Notes: generated by a model not told the origin, from the letters alone. 8,512 nt of DNA from Ferrovum sp. (GCA_027450105.1 DAIDKJ010000051.1:1-8512); one strand, 5' to 3'; shown: positions 1-7,584, counted from the first letter of the stretch. Numbers and translations are program-made.

Positions 1-1
1 A

Positions 2-1366
2 AAACACGGAAATGACGAGATGGATGTGCGGGTGCACATCGATCGGGATACAGGGCACTTTACTTCTTACCAGTTATGGCGGGTGGTGGAAGATGCCCAA
101 TGGCTTTCCGAGTTTCAGGAGTTGCCCTTGTCCGAAGCGCTCAAACGCAATCCCGAAGCCAAAGTAGGGGATGTGGTGGAAGAATTTCTGGAACCCGTGG
201 ACTTTGGTCGCATTGGTGCGCAAGCAGCAAAACAGGTCATTTTCCAAAAAATTCGCGATGCCGAGCGGGAACAGATTCTGAACGACTTTCTGGAGCGCAA
301 GGAAAGCCTCGTCACCGGAACGGTCAAGCGTCTGGACCGCGGCAATGCCATCATTGAATCTGGCCGAATCGAGGCTCTGTTGCCCCGTGACCAGATGATC
401 CAGCGGGAAAACCTGCGTTCTGGCGACCGGGTGCGGGGCTATTTGTCTCGTGTGGAGCGTGGGGGGCGTGGACCGCAATTGATTCTTTCCCGCATCGTGC
501 CGGAATTCATCGTCAAACTGTTCGAACTGGAAGTCCCGGAAATCGAGGAGGGCTTGCTGGAAATCAAATCAGCGGCGCGCGACCCCGGAGTGCGCGCCAA
601 GATCGCCGTCAAGTCCAACGACCGGCGTTTGGACCCCATTGGCACCTGCGTGGGAATGCGCGGTTCCCGGGTTCAGGCGGTCACCTCGGAATTGGGTGGC
701 GAACGGGTCGACATCATTCTCTGGTCTGAAGACCCAGCCCAGTTCGTCATCAATGCCCTGGCTCCCGCTGAAGTCAACTCGATTCGGGTGGACGAAGAGG
801 CCCACAGCATGGATGTGGTGGTGGATGAGGAACAATTGGCGCAGGCCATCGGACGCAATGGCCAAAACGTGCGTCTGGCCTCCGAACTGACTGGTTGGAC
901 GCTGAATATCATGACCGAAGGACAGGCCCAGGAAAAAGACCAGGCCGAGTCTTCCAAGATTCGCGCCTTGTTCGTCCAGCGTCTGGACGTGGACGAGGAA
1001 GTGGCCGATATCCTGATTCAGGAGGGATTCAGCTCTCTCGAGGAAGTGGCCTATGTCCCCAAAAACGAAATGCTGGAGATCGACTCCTTTGACGAGGAGA
1101 CCGTGAACGAGTTGCGTAGTCGGGCCCGCAACGCGCTGCTGACCGAGGCCATTGCTTCCGAGGAACAGGTGGAGCATGCGGCGGAAGACTTGCAAAGCAT
1201 GGCGGGAATGGATTCGGAAACGGCTTTGCTGCTGGCCTCCAAGGGCGTGAAGACGGTTCAGGATCTGGCGGATCTGGCAGTGGATGAATTGTCCGAACTA
1301 ACAGGTATCGATGCAGAGCGGGCCACATCACTCATCATGACGGCTCGTGCGCCGTTATTTGAATGA
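2..1366 (+). CDS. nusA: Transcription termination/antitermination factor NusA (5' partial)
   Basis: NusA binds RNA polymerase and nascent RNA and modulates pausing, termination and antitermination. The reading frame is open from base 2, and the first ATG (base 20) lies inside the conserved N-terminal domain: the stretch around DVRVHIDRDTGHF aligns with E. coli NusA from about residue 44. The true start is therefore upstream of the window, with roughly 35-40 residues missing. Numbering from the ATG at 20, the order is the rest of the polymerase-binding domain (to about 90), an S1 domain (about 95-160), KH1 with its GMRG loop (212-215), KH2 with IGRNG (277-281), then two acidic helix-hairpin-helix repeats (about 313-370 and 388-446). 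The full protein would be near 490 residues, matching the 495 of E. coli. The two C-terminal repeats are typical of gamma/beta-proteobacterial NusA. It ends 17 nt before infB, so they are almost certainly co-transcribed. Nothing in the visible part looks broken. Confidence 0.97.
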   Translation, partial: KHGNDEMDVRVHIDRDTGHFTSYQLWRVVEDAQWLSEFQELPLSEALKRNPEAKVGDVVEEFLEPVDFGRIGAQAAKQVIFQKIRDAEREQILNDFLERKESLVTGTVKRLDRGNAIIESGRIEALLPRDQMIQRENLRSGDRVRGYLSRVERGGRGPQLILSRIVPEFIVKLFELEVPEIEEGLLEIKSAARDPGVRAKIAVKSNDRRLDPIGTCVGMRGSRVQAVTSELGGERVDIILWSEDPAQFVINALAPAEVNSIRVDEEAHSMDVVVDEEQLAQAIGRNGQNVRLASELTGWTLNIMTEGQAQEKDQAESSKIRALFVQRLDVDEEVADILIQEGFSSLEEVAYVPKNEMLEIDSFDEETVNELRSRARNALLTEAIASEEQVEHAAEDLQSMAGMDSETALLLASKGVKTVQDLADLAVDELSELTGIDAERATSLIMTARAPLFE

Positions 1367-1372
1367 GGTAGC

Positions 1373-1376
1373 GGAG
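1373..1376 (+). promoter_or_regulatory. Ribosome binding site of infB
   Basis: A GGAG core lies 7 nt upstream of the ATG at 1384, within the 17-nt nusA-infB gap. It supports 1384 as the infB start. Confidence 0.7.
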
Positions 1377-1383
1377 AATCGGA

Positions 1384-4323
1384 ATGACAAATGCAACAGT
1401 GGCTGATTTGGCACTGGAGTTGAAAGTAACTCCAGAAACACTGCTGGTCCAACTACGGGCCGCAGGACTGAACAAAACGGCGGTTCGTGATGAGATCAGC
1501 GAAAAGGACAAGACCCAGTTACTGGATTACTTGCGCGAACAGCACGGACGTTCCGAGCCCAAAACCCGGATTACCCTGACGCGGCGGGAAACCAGCGAAA
1601 TCAAAAAATCCGACAGTAATACTGGTCGGGCGCGTACCATCCAGGTGGAAGTGCGCAAGAAACGGGTATTGGTCAAACGCGACCCACAGGATCCGGCGCC
1701 CAGTGTCGACCCTCGGGAGCCGGAACTCACAGAGCCCCAGTTGCCCGTGGACGCTGGGGTTCAGGGTCAGGACTCCGAAGGACAGGAACCAGTACAGGTT
1801 CCAGAAACGGTCACGGCAGATTCGCGTGTCGAGCCTCTCGAGGCAGCGCCTGCCAATTTGGTCGCCACTCCAATCATGCACAGCGCAACGCCCGAAGTAC
1901 TAGCCGAGACAGCGACTTTGGTCGTTGAAATCCCGGATGCCGAGCCGTTGCCGCTCAAGACGCCGCCCGATCCGGTTTCTGAGGATCAAAGCGAGACCAC
2001 GCCAGTTGCCGAGTCTGATGAGTCCGTGCTGACTGCTCCTATAGCAGCTCCCGCGGCGCGCGTCGAAGGCCGAACGGGGCGCCCGGTTTTGAGTGCGCCC
2101 ACCATCGATGACGCCCAACGTCAATTACGTGAACAGGAAGCGCGCCGGCAGGCAGAACTACGAGCCCGCCAAGCGGCTGACGTGCAAGATAAATTGGCGC
2201 GGGCACGGGCCAAGAAGGAAAGCGAGGAAAAGGCTCTGGCCGCGCAGCAGGCAGCGGCCTTGAAGGCCCAGCAGGAAAAGGATGGGGTGGCCAAGAAGGC
2301 TGAAAAAACCGATAAGTCGGGCACCCTGCATCGCCCAGCAACCCCGCCCCGGGCGCCCGATCATCCGGCAGCCAAAAAGGCTGGAAAGAAGGCCGATAAA
2401 CCCACCACCTGGATCGATGATGGCAACAAACGGCGTGGCCTCAAAACCCGTGGTGATACCCAACCGAATGCGGCCTGGCGTGATCCAAAAGCACGCCACG
2501 GGCGCAACAAACAAGACGCAGCCTCATCTGCAGCCCATGGGTTTTCTGCGCCCACCGAACCCATGGTGCATGAGGTCCTGGTACCAGAAACCATCACGGT
2601 GGCGGTACTGGCCCAAAAAATGGCCGTAAAAGCGGCCGAAGTGATCAAGACACTCATGAAAATGGGCATGATGGTCACCATCAACCAGGTCCTGGATCAA
2701 GAAACAGCCATGATCGTGGTGGAAGAGTTGGGACATGTGGCGCGGCAAGCCAAGCTGGATGATCCCGAGGCGTTACTGGCTGAAACCGGTGGTGATCATG
2801 TGGACGCAATCCTGGAGCCACGGGCTCCCGTGGTGACGGTGATGGGGCACGTGGATCATGGTAAAACATCCCTGCTCGACTATATTCGCCGAACCCGGGT
2901 AGCCAGTGGTGAAGCGGGCGGGATCACTCAGCACATCGGGGCCTATCACGTGGAAACCGACCGGGGCATGGTCACTTTCCTGGATACTCCGGGCCATGAG
3001 GCCTTTACCGCCATGCGCGCGCGCGGCGCCAAGGTCACCGATATCGTGATTCTGGTGGTGGCAGCCGACGACGGGGTCATGCCCCAGACCATCGAGGCCA
3101 TTCATCACACCAAAGCGGCCCAGGTGCCCGTCGTGGTGGCTGTGAACAAAATCGACAAACCTGAAGCCAACTTTGACCGCATCAAGAGCGAAATGGTGGC
3201 CCATGGCATCCTGCCCGAAGAATACGGTGGCGACGCTCAGTTCGTGCAGGTTTCTGCCAAAACTGGACAAGGAATCGATGCGCTGCTGGAGTCGGTACTG
3301 TTGCAAGCCGAAGTCCTGGAGCTGAAGGCGGCGCGCAATACCCCCGCCAAGGGCATCGTGATCGAGGCGCGTTTGGATAAGGGACGGGGACCAGTGGCCA
3401 CCTTGCTGGTGCAATCGGGAACCTTGCGGCGCGGTGATATGGTGTTGGCAGGATCGGCCTTTGGCCGGGTGCGGGCCATGCTGGACGAAGCCGGTCATCC
3501 GATCGAGGAGGCGGGCCCCTCCATCCCCGTGGAAATTCAGGGATTGACCGAAGTTCCCGTGGCCGGAGAAGACGCCATGGTGCTCAATGACGAACGCAAG
3601 GCACGTGAGATCGCCCTGTTCCGTCAGGGTAAGTTCCGCGATGTGAAGCTGGCCAAGCAGCAGGCTGCCAAACTGGAAAACGTCTTTGATCAGATGACGG
3701 AGGGCGAGGTAAAAACGCTCTCGCTCATCATCAAGGCCGATGTGCAGGGTTCCTACGAGGCTCTGAGCCAGTCTCTGCTCAAATTATCCACAGACGAGGT
3801 CAGGGTCAACATCGTGCATTCTGCGGTGGGGGGGATCACCGAGTCCGATATCAACCTGGCTTTGGCCTCCAAAGCGGTCGTCATCGGCTTCAACACCCGC
3901 GCTGATGCCACAGCGCGCAAGCTGATTTCAGCCACGGGTGTGGACGTGCGCTACTATGACATCATCTATAACGTGGTGGACGATGTCAAAGCCGCCCTAT
4001 CCGGACTGTTGTCACCAGATCGCAAGGAAAACATTACCGGCCTGGTGGAAATTCGCGAGGTTTTCCGCATTTCCAAGGTGGGTGCCGTTGCCGGCTGTTA
4101 TGTCCTGGAAGGGTTCATCAAGCGCGGTGCGGGCGTGCGCCTGTTACGGGATCAGGTGGTCATTTACACCGGCGAACTGGACTCTCTCAAACGATTCAAG
4201 GACGACGTGCGTGAAGTAAAGGCCGGCTTTGAATGTGGTTTGTCACTCAAAAACTACAACGATCTCATGGTGGGCGACAAGCTGGAAGTCTTCGAGGTGG
4301 TGGAAGTGGTGCGCTCCCTCTGA
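1384..4323 (+). CDS. infB: Translation initiation factor IF-2
   Basis: IF2 is the GTPase that places initiator fMet-tRNA on the 30S subunit and promotes 50S joining in the cytoplasm. The protein is 979 residues, longer than the 890 of E. coli. Domain order: IF2_N module (1-55); IF2-associated basic segment (about 58-100); Pro/Glu/Val-rich linker (about 100-235); a strongly charged Ala/Arg/Lys/Glu stretch, probably a long helix (about 242-312); basic linker; second IF2_N module (about 394-450); GTPase domain; then domains II, III, C1 and C2. The G motifs are complete: GHVDHGKT (488-495), the GITQHIGAY switch I segment, DTPGH (534-538), NKID (588-591) and SAK (624-626). The C-terminal fMet-tRNA-binding region ends in the usual KNYND...GDKLEVFEVVEV motif. 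The ATG at 1384 has a good Shine-Dalgarno and starts the first IF2_N module exactly. The stop TGA shares its last base with the rbfA ATG. Internal in-frame starts could yield shorter isoforms (see findings). Confidence 0.98.
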   Translation: MTNATVADLALELKVTPETLLVQLRAAGLNKTAVRDEISEKDKTQLLDYLREQHGRSEPKTRITLTRRETSEIKKSDSNTGRARTIQVEVRKKRVLVKRDPQDPAPSVDPREPELTEPQLPVDAGVQGQDSEGQEPVQVPETVTADSRVEPLEAAPANLVATPIMHSATPEVLAETATLVVEIPDAEPLPLKTPPDPVSEDQSETTPVAESDESVLTAPIAAPAARVEGRTGRPVLSAPTIDDAQRQLREQEARRQAELRARQAADVQDKLARARAKKESEEKALAAQQAAALKAQQEKDGVAKKAEKTDKSGTLHRPATPPRAPDHPAAKKAGKKADKPTTWIDDGNKRRGLKTRGDTQPNAAWRDPKARHGRNKQDAASSAAHGFSAPTEPMVHEVLVPETITVAVLAQKMAVKAAEVIKTLMKMGMMVTINQVLDQETAMIVVEELGHVARQAKLDDPEALLAETGGDHVDAILEPRAPVVTVMGHVDHGKTSLLDYIRRTRVASGEAGGITQHIGAYHVETDRGMVTFLDTPGHEAFTAMRARGAKVTDIVILVVAADDGVMPQTIEAIHHTKAAQVPVVVAVNKIDKPEANFDRIKSEMVAHGILPEEYGGDAQFVQVSAKTGQGIDALLESVLLQAEVLELKAARNTPAKGIVIEARLDKGRGPVATLLVQSGTLRRGDMVLAGSAFGRVRAMLDEAGHPIEEAGPSIPVEIQGLTEVPVAGEDAMVLNDERKAREIALFRQGKFRDVKLAKQQAAKLENVFDQMTEGEVKTLSLIIKADVQGSYEALSQSLLKLSTDEVRVNIVHSAVGGITESDINLALASKAVVIGFNTRADATARKLISATGVDVRYYDIIYNVVDDVKAALSGLLSPDRKENITGLVEIREVFRISKVGAVAGCYVLEGFIKRGAGVRLLRDQVVIYTGELDSLKRFKDDVREVKAGFECGLSLKNYNDLMVGDKLEVFEVVEVVRSL

Positions 4324-4697
4324 TGCCAGCTTCCTTCCAACGTAGTCGGCGGATTGCTGATCAGCTGCAGAAGGAGCTGGCAGATTTGCTGCGCCGCGAA
4401 TTCAAGGACCCCCGTCTGGGCATGGTTACCCTGACCGAGGTGCAAGTATCGGCCGATTATTCGCACGCCAAAATCTACGTCAGTTCGCTGCGCGGGGCAG
4501 AGTCTTTGCAACAGTCTCTGCAGGCTCTGCAAGAGGGGGCGCTGTTCCTGCGGCGTCAGCTGGGGCGACGCATGCGACTTCGCACCATGCCACAATTGCA
4601 CTTTATCGAAGATCATCTGCCCGATCGGGCCTTGGCCTTGACCAGCCTGATCGATGAAGCCATTGCTGCGGATGCCCATCACCCCACCCAGTCCTGA
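4323..4697 (+). CDS. rbfA: 30S ribosome-binding factor RbfA
   Basis: RbfA binds the free 30S subunit during late maturation of the 16S rRNA 5' region and is needed for growth in the cold in E. coli. The protein is 124 residues (E. coli 133), a single KH-like domain. The conserved opening helix (RSRRIADQLQKELADLLRREF) leads into the hallmark KDPRLGMVTLTEVQVSADYSHAKIY segment; later come the helix with LRRQLGRRMRLRTMPQLHF and a short tail. I chose the ATG at 4323 because it puts the conserved helix at the N-terminus and overlaps the infB stop as TGATG, the usual sign of translational coupling. An in-frame ATG exists upstream at 4233, but it lies entirely inside infB and would add 30 residues unlike the family. 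No strong independent Shine-Dalgarno is visible, which fits coupling to infB translation. The 3' end overlaps the start of truB. Confidence 0.95.
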   Translation: MPASFQRSRRIADQLQKELADLLRREFKDPRLGMVTLTEVQVSADYSHAKIYVSSLRGAESLQQSLQALQEGALFLRRQLGRRMRLRTMPQLHFIEDHLPDRALALTSLIDEAIAADAHHPTQS

Positions 4698-5655
4698 AGC
4701 GACGCCACCCGTTCGGATCCAGCGGCGGCCCATTTCAGGAGTGTTTTTGTTGGACAAGCCACTAGGCCTCTCTTCCAACACGGCACTGCAGCGGGTGCGC
4801 TATCTGTTTGCAGCACTCAAAGCTGGACATACGGGCACGCTCGATCCCCTGGCCAGTGGTCTGCTACCTATCTGTCTGGGCCAGGCCACACGGTTTTCCG
4901 CAGTCGTGCTGGACGCTCCCAAAACCTACGAGGCCCAACTTCGCTTGGGTTATACCAGCAGTACCGGAGATGGTGAGGGGGTGATCCAGCAAGCACAAAC
5001 CTACCAGGGCGACGCATTCCGTTTACAGCAGGTGCTACAGGGTTTTGTAGGGGTCCAACAGCAAGTTCCGCCCATGCACTCAGCCCTCAAGCATCAGGGA
5101 CAGCCGCTTTATCGCTACGCCCGTGCCGGGATTGAAATCGAACGACCCATGCGGACCATCCGGGTCCATGCATTGCACCAGTTGGCTTGGCAAGGCGAGT
5201 TTCTCAGCGTGTCGGTACAAGTCAGCAAGGGCACCTATATTCGTGTGTTGGCCGAGGATATTGGCGCGGCTTTGGGGTGTGGAGCGTATCTAAGCGCCCT
5301 GCGGCGCACGGCCAGTGGTCCCTACCATGTGGCGCAGGCCCATACTCTGGAGCAACTGGCGCAATATTCTCTGGCGCAACGTGATGCCTGTTTATTGCCC
5401 GCAGACTCCCTCCTGCAGGAACTCCCCGCTGTCGCTCTGGACCAGCAGTCAGCCCGTTTGCTGGGCCACGGACAAAGCGTGCCTCTGCCCGAGTGGGGGC
5501 TGTGCCAGAGCACTGATCCGGGAGTGCATCCCGATTCGACGAAACCGCTGGCGAGCGTTCAAACCCTGCGGCTCTATGGTCCGGATCGCCGGTTTTTGGG
5601 GCTGGGAGAGTGGCACGCCGGGGTGCTGCGCCCCACCCGATTGATGTCTGAATGA
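4654..5655 (+). CDS. truB: tRNA pseudouridine(55) synthase TruB
   Basis: TruB isomerises uridine 55 in the T-loop of most tRNAs to pseudouridine and also acts as a tRNA folding chaperone. The conserved N-terminal block is clear: ISGVFLLDKPLGLSSNTALQ (28-47), then AGHTGTLDPLASGLLP carrying the catalytic aspartate (D64 when numbered from 4654). The KTYEAQLRLG motif (90-99), the PPMHSALKHQGQPLYRYAR block (139-157) and VSKGTYIRVLAEDIG (190-204) follow. A C-terminal TruB_C/PUA-like region covers about 250-330. At 333 residues it is slightly longer than the 314 of E. coli, through a Pro-rich N-terminal extension. The start is uncertain. ATGs at 4654 and 4672 are both in frame, overlap rbfA by 44 or 26 nt, and neither has a clear Shine-Dalgarno; the 4672 start gives 327 residues. 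Both begin before the conserved core, so the assignment is unaffected. Its stop overlaps an upstream ATG of the ABC gene (ATGA). Confidence 0.95.
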   Translation: MKPLLRMPITPPSPEATPPVRIQRRPISGVFLLDKPLGLSSNTALQRVRYLFAALKAGHTGTLDPLASGLLPICLGQATRFSAVVLDAPKTYEAQLRLGYTSSTGDGEGVIQQAQTYQGDAFRLQQVLQGFVGVQQQVPPMHSALKHQGQPLYRYARAGIEIERPMRTIRVHALHQLAWQGEFLSVSVQVSKGTYIRVLAEDIGAALGCGAYLSALRRTASGPYHVAQAHTLEQLAQYSLAQRDACLLPADSLLQELPAVALDQQSARLLGHGQSVPLPEWGLCQSTDPGVHPDSTKPLASVQTLRLYGPDRRFLGLGEWHAGVLRPTRLMSE

Positions 5656-5658
5656 GGA
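5654..5658 (+). promoter_or_regulatory. Ribosome binding site deciding the ABC exporter start
   Basis: GAGGA lies 5 nt upstream of the ATG at 5664 and overlaps the truB stop codon. The alternative ATG at 5652, which forms an ATGA overlap with truB, has no Shine-Dalgarno in front of it. The site therefore favours 5664. Confidence 0.6.
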
Positions 5659-5663
5659 ATGCC

Positions 5664-7463
5664 ATGCGACAAGCTCCCCTGAGTGCCCATGCCCCCCTGT
5701 CACCCAATCGTTTTACGGCTGGAGATTGGCGTGCCGTAGGTAGTTTATTGCCCTATTTGATGGAATTCAAAGGACGCGTGTTGCTGGCGTTTGTTTTTCT
5801 GGTATTGGCCAAACTGGCCAATGTGGGCGTGCCTTTGGCGTTGAAAGCCATCATCGATCAACTGGCACCCAACAAGGCGCCCTTGGTGGTGCCGGTCATG
5901 CTGGTGGCCGCCTACGGGGCACTGCGTTTTTCCACCACGTTGTTCAACGAGTTGCGTGATGGGGTCTTTGCCAAGGTCACGCAACGCTCCATTCGGCGCA
6001 TTGCCTTGTCGGTATTTCGGCATTTGCATGGCTTGAATTTGCGCTTTCATCTGGAACGTCAAACTGGAGGGATGTCACGGGATATCGAACGGGGTACGCG
6101 CGGTATCGAGAGTCTGATGCGCTTCACCCTGTTCAGTATCGTTCCCACTCTGGTGGAAATGACGATGGTGGGGGTCATCCTGGCCTGGAAATACGACCTC
6201 TGGTTTGCCTTGATTACCGTTCTGACGCTGGTGGTGTACATCACGCTCACGGTCGTCATCACCGAATGGCGTACGGCATTTCGCAAGCGCATGAACGAAC
6301 TGGATTCCCGTGCCAACGCCAGGGCGATCGACAGTCTGCTCAATTATGAAACGGTTAAATATTTTGGAAACGAGGAGTGGGAGGCGCGTCGCTATGACGA
6401 CAACTTGGCCAAATGGGAGCAAGCCTCGGTCAAGAGCCAGACTTCATTGGCGGCATTGAATGCCGTTCAGAGTCTCATCATCGGGATCGGTTCGGTGGCA
6501 CTGATGCTGCGCGCAGCCCAGGGAGTGGCGGCAGGCCATTTGACGGTGGGCGATCTGGTCTTGATCAATGCGCTCTTGCTGCAACTGTACATTCCCCTCA
6601 ACTTTCTAGGCGTCATTTATCGGGAGATCAAGCAGGCACTGGCGGATATGGAACGGATGTTCCGTTTGCTTTCAGTGAACGGCGAAATCCTGGATCGTCC
6701 GGATGCCGTCCCACTGGAGGTGGGATTGGGGGAGGTTCAATTCGAGGGAGTGGACTTTGCCTACGATGAACGGCGCGCCATTCTCAAACAGGTCAGTTTC
6801 CGCATTCCTGCAGGCCAGAAGTTGGCTGTCGTGGGCTCCAGTGGGGCCGGAAAGTCCACCCTGTCGCGCTTGCTCTTTCGTTTTTATGACGTGGGAGCCG
6901 GGCGGATTCTCATCAACGGAATCGATGTGCGCGCGGTGAGCCAGAATTCCTTGCGCGCGGCCATTGGCATCGTGCCCCAGGATACGGTCCTGTTCAACGA
7001 CACCATTTACTACAATATAGCCTACGGGCGCCCGGATGCAAGTCGGGAAGCGGTCCTGGAAGCAGCGCGAGCTGCCCATATTCACGATTTCATCCAGTCT
7101 TTGCCCGATGGCTATGAGACCATGGTTGGAGAACGGGGCTTGAAGCTTTCCGGGGGTGAAAAACAGCGGGTGGCCATTGCCCGAACCTTGCTCAAGAATC
7201 CGCAAATCCTTGTGTTTGACGAGGCCACCTCGGCGCTGGATACCCGCTCCGAAAAAAGCATTCAGGAGGAATTGAACACGATTGCCCGGCAGCATACGAC
7301 GCTGGTCATTGCCCATCGCCTGTCCACGGTGGTGGATGCGGACCAGATTCTGGTCATGGAGCAAGGGAGCATTGTGGAACGCGGCACCCATACGGCTTTG
7401 CTGGAGGCTGGGGGCCATTATGCCCAGATGTGGGCCCTGCAACAGCAGCAGCAACCCGAATAA
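5664..7463 (+). CDS. ABC half-exporter, Atm1/heavy-metal tolerance (ABCB7-like) type
   Basis: A 599-residue half transporter with an N-terminal membrane domain fused to a C-terminal ATPase domain, expected to act as a homodimer in the inner membrane. Six hydrophobic segments fit the exporter fold (roughly 39-60, 72-93, 154-176, 178-203, 265-288, 298-321). The ATPase carries Walker A GSSGAGKST (391-399), the Q-loop in GIVPQDTVLFNDT, signature LSGGEKQ (495-501), Walker B ILVFDE (515-520) and H-loop His551. The segment NYETVKYFGNEEWEARRYD before TM5 is the hallmark of the Atm1/HMT1/ABCB7 group; members export glutathione-linked sulfur or metal conjugates and serve Fe-S maturation or metal tolerance. 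The actual substrate cannot be read from the sequence. I use the ATG at 5664, which has a GAGGA Shine-Dalgarno; 5652 would add four residues. The gene follows truB with no gap and is probably co-transcribed with it. It ends in a run of five glutamines before PE. Lipid exporter MsbA is a less likely alternative because the Atm1 hallmark is so clear. Confidence 0.9.
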   Translation: MRQAPLSAHAPLSPNRFTAGDWRAVGSLLPYLMEFKGRVLLAFVFLVLAKLANVGVPLALKAIIDQLAPNKAPLVVPVMLVAAYGALRFSTTLFNELRDGVFAKVTQRSIRRIALSVFRHLHGLNLRFHLERQTGGMSRDIERGTRGIESLMRFTLFSIVPTLVEMTMVGVILAWKYDLWFALITVLTLVVYITLTVVITEWRTAFRKRMNELDSRANARAIDSLLNYETVKYFGNEEWEARRYDDNLAKWEQASVKSQTSLAALNAVQSLIIGIGSVALMLRAAQGVAAGHLTVGDLVLINALLLQLYIPLNFLGVIYREIKQALADMERMFRLLSVNGEILDRPDAVPLEVGLGEVQFEGVDFAYDERRAILKQVSFRIPAGQKLAVVGSSGAGKSTLSRLLFRFYDVGAGRILINGIDVRAVSQNSLRAAIGIVPQDTVLFNDTIYYNIAYGRPDASREAVLEAARAAHIHDFIQSLPDGYETMVGERGLKLSGGEKQRVAIARTLLKNPQILVFDEATSALDTRSEKSIQEELNTIARQHTTLVIAHRLSTVVDADQILVMEQGSIVERGTHTALLEAGGHYAQMWALQQQQQPE

Positions 7464-7510
7464 AACCCGCACCGGCCCAGGGCCCCGTCATGAAGGCTCA
7501 TCGTGACCCA

Positions 7511-7537
7511 TTGAATTCATGAAGAAAAAGATATTAA
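7511..7537 (+). promoter_or_regulatory. Possible sigma70-type promoter for pbpG
   Basis: TTGAAT (7511-7516, 4 of 6 to the -35 consensus) and TATTAA (7532-7537, 4 of 6 to the -10 consensus) are separated by 15 nt, shorter than the preferred 17. An alternative pairing is TTGCGT (7538-7543) with TATCGT (7562-7567), spaced 18 nt. Neither is strong. The main support is the abrupt AT-rich composition just upstream of a monocistronic-looking gene. Confidence 0.25.
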
Positions 7538-7584
7538 TTGCGTAACAAGCTGATTTTATTGTATCGTTATCCCTATTCGAAGGT

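Noticed and set aside
569..1195. Minus-strand ORF (208 codons) opposite nusA
   Set aside because: It is antisense to the conserved KH domains and has no plausible start context or motif.
3010..3030. Alternating GC tract in infB resembling a Z-DNA-forming repeat
   Set aside because: It encodes the conserved MRARGA segment of IF2, is short, and needs no other explanation.
2773..3498. Long minus-strand ORF (241 codons) opposite the IF2 GTPase domain
   Set aside because: It mirrors a highly conserved coding region, has a composition typical of antisense shadow frames and shows no recognisable domain.
4233..4322. Upstream in-frame ATG at 4233 as the start of rbfA
   Set aside because: It lies wholly inside infB, and the extra residues do not resemble RbfA; the ATG at 4323 fits the family N-terminus.
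5900..6234. Two GCTGGTGG (E. coli Chi) octamers in the ABC gene, at 5900-5907 and 6227-6234
   Set aside because: They encode ordinary Leu-Val stretches, and Chi of this sequence is specific to enterics and close relatives.
6672..7472. Long minus-strand ORF (266 codons) opposite the ABC ATPase domain
   Set aside because: It is a shadow of the conserved ATPase coding sequence, with no family motif.
7474..7484. GC palindrome GGCCCAGGGCC after the ABC gene as a terminator
   Set aside because: The effective stem is only 4-5 bp, the loop is too short, and no T-run follows, so it does not qualify as a rho-independent terminator.
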